NCBI GenBank assembly: GCA_013813905.1
Contig: JACCQX010000022.1
Span: 1 to 5,415, forward strand
Source of the DNA: Chloroflexota bacterium
GTDB taxonomy: Bacteria > Chloroflexota > Limnocylindria > Limnocylindrales > CSP1-4
DNA: 5,415 bases
Direction: 5' to 3'
In this document: piece by piece, positions 1 through 5,415 of the stretch
How the letters are laid out: each line of letters starts with the position of its first letter
Position numbering within the stretch: the stretch's first letter is position 1
Notes under the pieces: generated by a model
Told to the model about the DNA's origin: nothing
Databases searched by the model: none
What the model saw: only the letters and a program-made list of their open reading frames with translations
Position numbers and translations under genes: made by a program

Positions 1-240
1 GCAGACAAGCTCATCGAGAGGGGCCTCAAGGAACTGGACCAGGAGGCCCGCGCAGAGATCTATCAGGACTTCGAGGCCATCCTCGCCGAAGAGCTGCCGT
101 ACATGTTCGCTTGGTCGGACATCGCCCGCGAGGGTGTCAATGCCGATCTGAACTCCACGGACGCGGAGTGGACGCCTGAGACCATGGCTACGCCGACATG
201 GTTCTGGGAGCTCGAGAAGATCACCAAGACAGCGCAGTAG
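1..240 (+). CDS. Solute-binding protein of a peptide ABC transporter, C-terminal fragment (5' end outside window)
   Basis: The reading frame is open from base 1 and ends with TAG at 238-240, giving the last 79 residues. It looks like the C-terminal end of a family 5 extracellular solute-binding protein (SBP_bac_5, DppA/OppA type). A helix with a 'R.EIYQDFEAILAEELPYMFAW' pattern matches the family's usual segment ending in a Pro-Tyr before a hydrophobic strand. The protein closes with an aromatic stretch (WFWELEKI) near the end, as these proteins often do. It would be an exported, membrane-anchored or periplasmic receptor that captures peptides or a similar solute and passes them to the permeases encoded downstream. 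The signal peptide and ligand-binding residues lie outside the window, so the substrate cannot be judged. Position directly before the dppBCDF-like genes supports the call more strongly than the fragment alone. Confidence 0.85.
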   Translation, partial: ADKLIERGLKELDQEARAEIYQDFEAILAEELPYMFAWSDIAREGVNADLNSTDAEWTPETMATPTWFWELEKITKTAQ

Positions 241-249
241 CACGGCTAC

Positions 250-268
250 GCTCGGGCATGTTCCGAGC
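250..268 (+). repeat. Small inverted repeat (hairpin 1) after the binding-protein gene
   Basis: GCTCGG at 250-255 is the exact reverse complement of CCGAGC at 263-268, and a G-U pair (256/262) can extend the stem, leaving a five-base loop. It begins 9 bases after the stop codon of the binding-protein gene. No U-rich tract follows. It may protect the 3' end of the upstream message or act together with the larger hairpin at 279-318. On its own it could be chance. Confidence 0.4.
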
Positions 269-278
269 ATGACCGTAC

Positions 279-318
279 AGACCGCTGGTGGCGTCGCACA
301 CGTCGCCGCCAGCGGTCT
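279..318 (+). terminator. Strong hairpin between binding-protein and permease genes; attenuator or processing stem
   Basis: Bases 279-293 (AGACCGCTGGTGGCG) pair with 304-318 (CGCCGCCAGCGGTCT). This gives a 15-bp stem with a single G-U wobble and a 10-base loop. It is the most stable-looking RNA structure in the window. The bases after it (CTCCATATT) are only weakly U-rich, so this is not a textbook intrinsic terminator. A partial terminator or an RNase-blocking stem is a common arrangement after the first gene of binding-protein-dependent transporter operons, where it raises binding-protein output relative to the membrane components. That role is inferred; the pairing is seen directly. Confidence 0.55.
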
Positions 319-332
319 CTCCATATTCCGCC

Positions 333-371
333 GGTGCGAGTGGTCTACGCACCAAGCCACCAACCGACCAC
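333..371 (+). promoter_or_regulatory. Possible H-type pseudoknot upstream of the permease ribosome binding site
   Basis: Stem 1 pairs GGTGCG (333-338) with CGCACC (348-353). Within its loop, GTGGTC (340-345) is exactly complementary to GACCAC (366-371), forming a 6-bp stem 2. The connecting loops are 1 base (339), 2 bases (346-347) and 12 bases (354-365, AAGCCACCAACC). This geometry suits a compact H-type pseudoknot, and the 12-base loop is A/C-rich, as is common for loops lying in a minor groove. The element ends 27 bases before the Shine-Dalgarno at 399-404, so it does not sequester the site directly. The simple stem-1 hairpin is the more conservative reading. No known riboswitch was recognised. 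Confidence 0.3.
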
Positions 372-398
372 GACGATCGGGACGACTCAGGATGAGAC

Positions 399-404
399 GG
401 AGGT
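399..404 (+). promoter_or_regulatory. Shine-Dalgarno site that fixes a TTG start
   Basis: GGAGGT lies 6 bases before the TTG at 411. This strong, well-spaced site is the main reason for accepting a TTG start for the first permease. The resulting N-terminus (MFSYIVRRTLQALP) is typical of DppB-type permeases. Confidence 0.8.
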
Positions 405-410
405 AGCAGC

Positions 411-1370
411 TTGTTCAGCTACATCGTGAGACGTACCCTGCAGGCTCTTCCCATCCTCTTCGGGGTGGCGGTCATCGTCTTCATGATCGTGCAGCTGGCG
501 CCGGGCAGCCCTATCGACCGCTTCCGCACGCCGCGAATCTCGCCGGCACAGCTCGACGCCCTCATCCGCCTCTACGGCCTGGATCAGCCGATCCTGGACC
601 AGTTCGTCAAGTGGATCACGGCCTTCGTCCAAGTGTGGCGCGTGGATGCCTGGGGATATAGCTTCCTGGACGGGCAGCCGGTGCTCAACAAGGTCCTGGA
701 GCGGGTTCCCGCCACCGTACGCCTGATGGGCGCCGCGCTTCTGACGACGATCGTGCTGGCCGTGCCCATCGGGGTGCTGGCCGCCGTCAAGCAGTACAGC
801 TGGACCGATAAGCTCATCACCACCCTGGCGACCATCGGCTATGCCATCCCCTCGTTCATCCTTGGCCTCTATCTCCTCTACTTCGGAGGGGTGGTCCTGA
901 AGGCCTTTCCGCTGTTCGGGATGCAGAGCTTCGGCAAGTCAGGTGATGTCGCGGACCTGATCTGGCACCTGGTGTTGCCAGTAGCCAGCCTGGCTATCCA
1001 GCAGATAGCCGGGTGGGCGCGCTACATGCGCAGCTCGATGCTGGAAGTGCTGCACCAGGACTATGTGCGCACTGCCAAGGCCAAGGGTCTGCCGCGGAGT
1101 CGGGTGCTGGGCAAGCACGCGCTCCGCAATGCGATGATCCCCATCATCACGCTGTTGGGACTCTCTATTCCCGCCCTGCTGGCCGGCGCCGCCATTACCG
1201 AGACGATCTTCAGCTATCCCGGACTGGGCGCCATGTTCGTCCAGTCGGTTACCGTCCGCGACTACCCGACGGTGCTCGCACTGACCATGGTCGGTGGCGT
1301 CACCGTGGTGGTCGGCAACCTACTCGCCGATGTGCTCTACGGCGTGGTCGACCCACGCATCAAGTACTAG
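411..1370 (+). CDS. dppB: Peptide ABC transporter permease, DppB/OppB type
   Basis: This 319-residue inner-membrane protein is one half of the channel of a peptide-type ABC importer. Residues 1-9 (MFSYIVRRT) and the first membrane helix (about 10-30) are followed by the 'LAPGSP' motif and an outward-facing segment to about 100 that holds 'LYGLDQPILDQ' and 'GYSFLDGQPVL', all hallmarks of the DppB N-terminal domain. About five more hydrophobic helices follow, in the usual MetI-like fold. The cytoplasmic EAA loop that docks on the ATPases is clear at about 212-245, with 'DYVRTAKAKGL' at 217-227. Length is normal for the family. The start is TTG, supported by GGAGGT at 399-404; an internal start would remove the first helix. 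The gene sits 170 bp after the binding-protein gene and 10 bp before the second permease. The substrate could be dipeptides, oligopeptides or another solute of the family, so the symbol denotes family type only. Confidence 0.93.
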   Translation: MFSYIVRRTLQALPILFGVAVIVFMIVQLAPGSPIDRFRTPRISPAQLDALIRLYGLDQPILDQFVKWITAFVQVWRVDAWGYSFLDGQPVLNKVLERVPATVRLMGAALLTTIVLAVPIGVLAAVKQYSWTDKLITTLATIGYAIPSFILGLYLLYFGGVVLKAFPLFGMQSFGKSGDVADLIWHLVLPVASLAIQQIAGWARYMRSSMLEVLHQDYVRTAKAKGLPRSRVLGKHALRNAMIPIITLLGLSIPALLAGAAITETIFSYPGLGAMFVQSVTVRDYPTVLALTMVGGVTVVVGNLLADVLYGVVDPRIKY

Positions 1371-1374
1371 GGGG
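1369..1374 (+). promoter_or_regulatory. Shine-Dalgarno site fixing the second permease start
   Basis: AGGGGG overlaps the stop codon of the first permease and lies 6 bases before ATG 1381. It supports that ATG over an in-frame ATG at 1294, which would add 29 residues overlapping the upstream gene and reading like out-of-frame sequence. Confidence 0.7.
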
Positions 1375-1380
1375 CCCAGC

Positions 1381-2321
1381 ATGGATCGCACCGAGCCAGT
1401 CGATCGCCCCATCGGGACCACCACCGTCGCCGGTGGTCGGGATGCAGAGGATGAGGTCGACCTCATCCCGATCCGGACCTACTGGCAACTGGCCCGCCAG
1501 CGCTTCATCCAGCATCGCCTGGCGGTCATCGCGCTCTTCACCCTCCTGGTGCTGGTCTCCATCGCCATCGTGGTCCCGACGTTCACCGGCCTCGAGTACC
1601 GCTTGACGGACCTCACGGAGCGAAACGCGGGACCCACCCTCACCGCTCCGCTCGGTCACGATGAGCTGGGCGTGAATCTGTTCGTGCGATTGGCCAAGGC
1701 GACCCAGACGTCGCTCATCATCGGTGGTGCCGCGGTCATGATCATCGTTGGCATCGGCACGTTCGTGGGATCGATCGCCGGCTACGCGGGTGGTTGGGTG
1801 GACAACCTCTTGATGCGCCTGGTTGACATCGTGCTCTCGCTGCCCGTGCTGTTCATCATCCTGATGATCGTCTCCTTCTTCGGCGGGGGCGACGTGAGGG
1901 TCATCATCATCGCCATCGGCATCACCGGCTGGACCCTCGCCGCGCGTCTCATCAGGGCGGAGTTCCTCGCGCTGCGCGGCGCCGACTTCGTGCAGGCTGC
2001 GAAGGCACTGGGAGCCGGCCATCGACGGATCATCACGCGGCACATCCTGCCCTCCGCTATGGCGCCGCTCGTCGTGGCTGCGGCGTTGGGCGTGGCCGAC
2101 TCCGTCGTCACGGAGGCCGCGTTGAGCTTCTTGGGCTTCGGCATCAGCGCGACGGAGGCCAGCCTGGGCACGATGCTCAACAAATTCAGCATCTACTTCT
2201 ATTCCGCACCCGAGCGCATCCTTTACCCGAGTCTCGTGCTCGTCCTCATCGTGTTGTCTGCCAGCTTCCTCGGCGACGGGATTCGTGACGCGCTGGATCC
2301 CCGCCAGCGGATCGCCAGCAA

Positions 2322-2325
<4 letters not shown>
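1381..2325 (+). CDS. dppC: Peptide ABC transporter permease, DppC/OppC type
   Basis: This 314-residue membrane protein is the second half of the channel. Its N-terminal cytoplasmic stretch (1-46, acidic near 21-27) is followed by 'YWQLARQRFIQHRLA', the usual DppC lead-in, and the first helix at about 47-66. After an outward-facing segment, 'GHDELGVNLFVRL' (92-104) matches the conserved 'GTDELGRD.LSRL' region of the family. Its Arg-Asp is replaced here by Val-Asn. Further helices start at about 112. The EAA loop is at about 201-225, with 'ADFVQAAKALGA' at 201-212, and 'EAALSFLGFGI' and 'DGIRDALDPR' complete the typical C-terminal half. The stop codon overlaps the GTG of the next gene by 4 bases (2322-2325), so translation is probably coupled. 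It is expected to pair with the upstream DppB-like permease. Family assignment is secure; the substrate is unknown. Confidence 0.93.
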
Positions 2326-3406
<1,081 letters not shown>

Positions 3407-3410
<4 letters not shown>

Positions 3411-4621
3411 CCGGCCCGGAAGCGAGGGTCACGTCGCAAGACCGCCCGGACGCGCCGCCGGATCCCGAGAGCGGCTCGCCGCTGTGGAAGCCAGCCGCAG
3501 ACACCGGCAGCCACACTGGCCGGCGCGGCGCGTCGGGTGCTGAAACAGCGCCGGACGCCCAAGGTGAGGTCCTCGTCAAGGTCACCGACCTCGTGAAGCA
3601 TTTCCCCATCCGCGGTGGGTTGCTGGGCATCAGCAGGCTCGGTGCCGTGCGGGCCGTCGACGGTGTGAGCTTCGATGTCCGCCGCGGCGAGACCCTGGGA
3701 CTGGGGGGCGAGTCGGGCTGCGGCAAGACGACGCTGGGCAAGGTCATCCTGCGTCTACTGCCGCCGACGTCGGGTGACGTCTCAATCAAGGACCGCCCCA
3801 TCTTCGGTCTCAGCGGCAGCAAGATGAAGGCCGTCCGCGAGGATATGCAGGTCGTCTTCCAGGATCCGTACGCCAGCCTGAATCCACGCATGACGGTCGG
3901 TGAGATCGTCGGGGAAGGGCCGCTCGTGCACGGGCTCAAGAACCGCGTCAAACGCGAAGAACTCGTGCGCGAGCTGCTGGGCAAGGTGGGCCTCAACCAG
4001 AGCCACATCCACCGTTATCCCCACGAGTTCTCTGGTGGCCAGCGACAGCGGATCGGCATCGCGCGGGCACTTGCGCTCAACCCGGACTTCATCGTCTGCG
4101 ACGAGCCAGTCTCCGCCCTCGACGTATCGATCCAAAGTCAGGTCCTCAACCTGCTGGACGACCTCCAGCGGGAACTGGGCCTGACCTACCTCTTCATCGC
4201 CCATAACCTCGCCGTCGTGGAGCACATCAGCGATCGTGTCGGGGTGATGTACCTGGGCAAGATCGTGGAGCTGGCGGATGTCGACACGTTGTATCGGGAT
4301 GCGCGCCATCCCTACACCGTCGCGCTGCTCTCCGCGGTGCCGGAGCCGGATCCCCGTCGTCGCCGAAAGCGCCTCGTGCTGCGCGGTGATGTCCCGAGCC
4401 CCGTCAATCCCCCCTCGGGCTGCCGCTTCCATACGCGCTGCTGGCTGCGCGAGCAACTGGGGAACCCTGAGAACTGCGTGACCGACGAGCCGGAGCTGCG
4501 GACCATCAGCCCTGGTCAGCAGGCCGCCTGCCACTGGTCCGAGAAGATCACCCCGGAAGGCGTGCAGTCGGCGGCCGAGCATCAGCCCCCGGTCGCGCTC
4601 GCCGAGGCGGCAGCCGACTGA
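3407..4621 (+). CDS. dppF: Peptide ABC transporter ATP-binding protein, DppF/OppF type, with long N-terminal extension
   Basis: This 404-residue protein is the partner ATPase of the importer. The core is complete: Walker A GESGCGKT (101-108), Q-loop Gln152 ([11 protein letters not shown]), signature SGGQRQ (209-214), Walker B ending in Asp232 with catalytic Glu233, D-loop ALD (237-239) and switch His266 in '[13 protein letters not shown]'. A Gly replaces the more usual Val just before the Walker A (LGLGGESG), and an Asn follows the switch His where Asp is common. Neither removes a catalytic residue. The C-terminal domain has Cys339, Cys345, Cys357 and Cys375 (C-X5-C-X11-C-X17-C), looser than in DppD. 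Residues 1-53 are rich in Pro, Gly, Ser, Asp and Arg, look disordered, and are longer than usual. No other ATG, GTG or TTG codon lies in frame before the conserved domain, so ATG 3407 stands. It overlaps the dppD stop by 4 bases (ATGA), with a weak GGTGAT six bases upstream. It ends the operon. Confidence 0.92.
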
Positions 4622-4628
4622 GGCTGGG

Positions 4629-4654
4629 TCGACCGATACGATCGGGTCGGTCGA
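4629..4654. terminator. Hairpin in convergent spacer; possible bidirectional terminator
   Basis: TCGACCGA (4629-4636) is the exact reverse complement of TCGGTCGA (4647-4654), with a 10-base loop. A nested alternative pairs CCGAT (4633-4637) with ATCGG (4641-4645) around a 3-base loop. The element lies 8 bases after the DppF stop and 25 bases from the stop of the opposite-strand lipoprotein gene, where a shared terminator would be expected. There is no T-run on either side, so classic intrinsic termination is not supported. An RNA 3' boundary or Rho-assisted end is as likely. Confidence 0.45.
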
Positions 4655-4679
4655 GCGCCGGACGATCCCAAGTTCGCCC

Positions 4680-5060
4680 TCAGACCTTGACCATGCTGAT
4701 CTCCCATTCGTCGCAGCCCTCGCCGATCAACTCGATGAAGAACTCGCCGGCTGGGAGTCCGTTCACGAACAGGATCGGGATGGTCGGGCGTGGGTTGTCG
4801 TAGACGGGCTCTCCGCCAGCAGCCGGCGTGATGAGCAGCTGCCTGGAGTCACAGTCCGGCGCACGCCAGTTGAGGCGATAGCGTCCGGCCTGAAGGCCGT
4901 GTGCCACGCGTTCGTCGGAGGCCGTGACCGTCACCTCGTCGCCGAAGGTCGCACCGCCGCCCCCACCGCCGCCACCGCCTTCGCCGCTCTCGCTACCTCC
5001 GCAACCCGCGACGGTCAGCGCCGCCACCAATGCGACGACCGGCTTCAAGCCTCTTCTCAT
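4680..5060 (-). CDS. Small secreted lipoprotein of unknown function with polyglycine linker
   Basis: This 126-residue protein is not recognised as a named family. It begins MRRGLKP, followed by a hydrophobic stretch (8-18) and a lipobox VAGC, with Cys20 as the expected lipidation site. It is therefore predicted to be exported by Sec and anchored by signal peptidase II processing. A Gly/Ser/Glu linker follows, including nine consecutive glycines (28-36). The rest (about 40-126) looks like a compact beta-rich domain: 'LQAGRYRLNW', then 'LPAGEFFIELIGEGCDEWEISMVKV'. Cys70 and Cys116 could form a disulfide. The ATG at 5060 is chosen because it gives a normal-length signal peptide and has GGAGAGGTG (5068-5076) seven bases upstream. 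A GTG at 5117 is in frame and also has a purine-rich site, but would make an unusually long signal region. The gene converges on the transporter operon, so it is not part of it. Confidence 0.75.
   Translation of the reverse strand: MRRGLKPVVALVAALTVAGCGGSESGEGGGGGGGGGATFGDEVTVTASDERVAHGLQAGRYRLNWRAPDCDSRQLLITPAAGGEPVYDNPRPTIPILFVNGLPAGEFFIELIGEGCDEWEISMVKV
4953..4979 (-). repeat. Polyglycine codon tract (nine GGN codons)
   Basis: Nine consecutive GGN codons encode residues 28-36 of the lipoprotein, directly after the lipidation region. They mix GGC, GGT and one GGG, so the tract is not a pure trinucleotide repeat. It most likely acts as a flexible tether between the lipid anchor and the folded domain. 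Such tracts can vary in length between strains. Confidence 0.8.
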
Positions 5061-5082
5061 TCTCCGACACCTCTCCAGTGTT

Positions 5083-5101
5083 GCGGCGCTTCGCTCGCCG
5101 C
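5083..5101 (-). repeat. GC-rich inverted repeat in the lipoprotein leader
   Basis: GCGGCG (5083-5088) pairs with CGCCGC (5096-5101) around a 7-base loop. On the minus strand it sits just upstream of the lipoprotein Shine-Dalgarno, where it could form a leader hairpin. Short GC-only stems arise easily in GC-rich DNA, so significance is uncertain. Confidence 0.3.
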
Positions 5102-5217
5102 GTCCGAAGCCTAGCACCCGCGTCCCCCTCTCGCGGCTCGAGTGTGACCGCCGTGCCAGCTCGCGACGACGCCCATCGAGGCAGCCCTGGGCGGTGCTCG
5201 CGTCGCGGCAGGGTCTA

Positions 5218-5237
5218 TCGTCAGGCTTGCCTGATGA
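5218..5237. promoter_or_regulatory. Palindromic candidate operator
   Basis: TCAGGC (5221-5226) and GCCTGA (5229-5234) form a perfect dyad around a central TT. The symmetry extends outward with one mismatched position to give two 9-base arms spanning 20 bases. This size and symmetry suit the binding site of a dimeric transcription factor. It lies in the divergent spacer, about 160 bases before the + strand start at 5399 and 158 bases upstream of the lipoprotein start. TATCGT (5216-5221), a partial -10 match, overlaps one edge, but no -35 was found. No regulator gene is visible, and the two-base centre makes an RNA hairpin less likely than a DNA operator. Confidence 0.4.
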
Positions 5238-5387
5238 CGTGTGGGCGGGCGCGTGGCATGATGGCGCCCGATCGCCTGTCCTCCGCGGCCGATAGGTCGC
5301 GTTCGGGGGTGGGATGATGGCCGGCGTCCGAGAGCTAGCGGAGCGGCCCCGCGGTCGCCCCAGGAGCGAACCGTGATAGCTGGCAAG

Positions 5388-5393
5388 AGGAGG
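5388..5393 (+). promoter_or_regulatory. Strong Shine-Dalgarno site for the truncated downstream gene
   Basis: AGGAGG, within the longer purine run AAGAGGAGGAG (5385-5395), lies 5 bases before ATG 5399. It is a full match to the anti-Shine-Dalgarno core and the strongest ribosome binding site in the window, implying a well-translated gene to the right. Confidence 0.8.
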
Positions 5394-5398
5394 AGTAC

Positions 5399-5415
5399 AT
5401 GATCCGAGTCCGATC
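5399..5415 (+). CDS. Start of a truncated gene (first five codons only)
   Basis: ATG at 5399 follows an excellent Shine-Dalgarno sequence at ideal spacing and reads MIRVR before the window ends. Nothing can be said about its function. It is transcribed away from the lipoprotein gene and follows about 160 bases of potential leader downstream of the palindrome at 5218-5237, so that site may regulate it. Confidence 0.65.

Larger units (their letters stand above)
5061..5398. other. Divergent non-coding region between lipoprotein gene and next + strand gene
   Basis: These 338 bases separate two divergently oriented starts, so promoters for both directions should lie here. No convincing sigma-70 type -35/-10 pair was found on either strand. 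Visible elements are the lipoprotein Shine-Dalgarno (5068-5076, minus), a GC-rich inverted repeat (GCGGCG 5083-5088 with CGCCGC 5096-5101), the palindrome at 5218-5237, a near-identical 12-base direct repeat (5254-5265 and 5310-5321, 11 of 12 matching), and the Shine-Dalgarno at 5388-5393. Open frames here overlap one another, lack ribosome binding sites and have low-complexity Arg/Ser/Pro composition, so no gene is called. Confidence 0.6.

Noticed and set aside
1294..1380. Upstream ATG for the second permease, adding 29 residues
   Set aside because: The extension overlaps the first permease out of frame and is not family-like. ATG 1381 has a well-placed AGGGGG.
1013..1606. Second + strand frame (197 codons) bridging both permeases
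   Set aside because: It is out of frame with two well-supported permeases and its product is a low-complexity Arg/Ser/Ala/Pro sequence.
3782..4582. Minus-strand open frame (266 codons) opposite the DppF gene
   Set aside because: It is a codon-bias artefact of the same kind, covering the conserved ATPase core on the other strand.
4953..4979. Polyglycine tract read as a microsatellite or CRISPR-like repeat
   Set aside because: It is a run of mixed glycine codons inside a lipoprotein linker. There are no spaced repeats anywhere in the window and no sign of a CRISPR array.
5108..5116. TGCTAGGCT on the minus strand as an extended -10 promoter for the lipoprotein gene
   Set aside because: It has only three matches to the -10 hexamer and no -35-like sequence at a suitable distance, too weak to annotate.
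5061..5117. GTG 5117 as lipoprotein start
   Set aside because: A purine-rich site does precede it, but the lipobox cysteine would fall at residue 39, long for a lipoprotein signal peptide. ATG 5060 gives a standard signal with its own ribosome binding site.
4924..5317. Overlapping + strand open frames across the polyglycine tract and divergent spacer
   Set aside because: They have poly-Pro or Arg/Ser-rich products and no ribosome binding sites. They are antisense to the lipoprotein or in non-coding sequence.

Overview
The window is GC-rich bacterial DNA with strong G/C preference at third codon positions. It carries most of one canonical peptide/nickel-type ABC importer operon (Dpp/Opp family, order A-B-C-D-F) on the + strand, followed by a small convergent lipoprotein gene and the first codons of another + strand gene. 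The wording of the permeases, lipoprotein-type envelope genes and TTG/GTG start use would suit a Chloroflexota-like or actinobacteria-like organism. That placement is an impression from protein style; there is no marker gene here.

Layout. 1-240: C-terminal 79 residues of the solute-binding protein. 241-410: a 170-bp spacer with three consecutive hairpin-forming inverted repeats. The last of these can also be drawn as an H-type pseudoknot just upstream of the next ribosome binding site. 411-1370: first permease (DppB-like, TTG start). 1381-2325: second permease (DppC-like). 2322-3410: first ATPase (DppD-like, GTG start, GTGA overlap). 3407-4621: second ATPase (DppF-like, ATGA overlap). 4622-4679: short convergent spacer with a hairpin. 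4680-5060 (minus): small secreted lipoprotein of unknown function with a nine-glycine linker. 5061-5398: divergent non-coding region with a 20-bp near-perfect palindrome. 5399-5415: start of a truncated + strand gene behind a very strong Shine-Dalgarno sequence.

How the genes work together: the binding protein would capture an oligopeptide or similar solute outside the membrane and deliver it to the DppB/DppC channel. The DppD/DppF heterodimer powers import by ATP hydrolysis. The tight spacing from 411 to 4621 (10-bp gap, then two 4-bp overlaps) indicates one translationally coupled transcript. The hairpin-rich gap after the binding-protein gene fits the usual need for more binding protein than membrane complex. 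The substrate cannot be told from this sequence.

No clearly new biological system is visible. The transporter is ordinary. The points that merit a second look are the structured spacer at 250-371, the palindrome at 5218-5237, the cysteine sets in both ATPases, and the uncharacterised lipoprotein.
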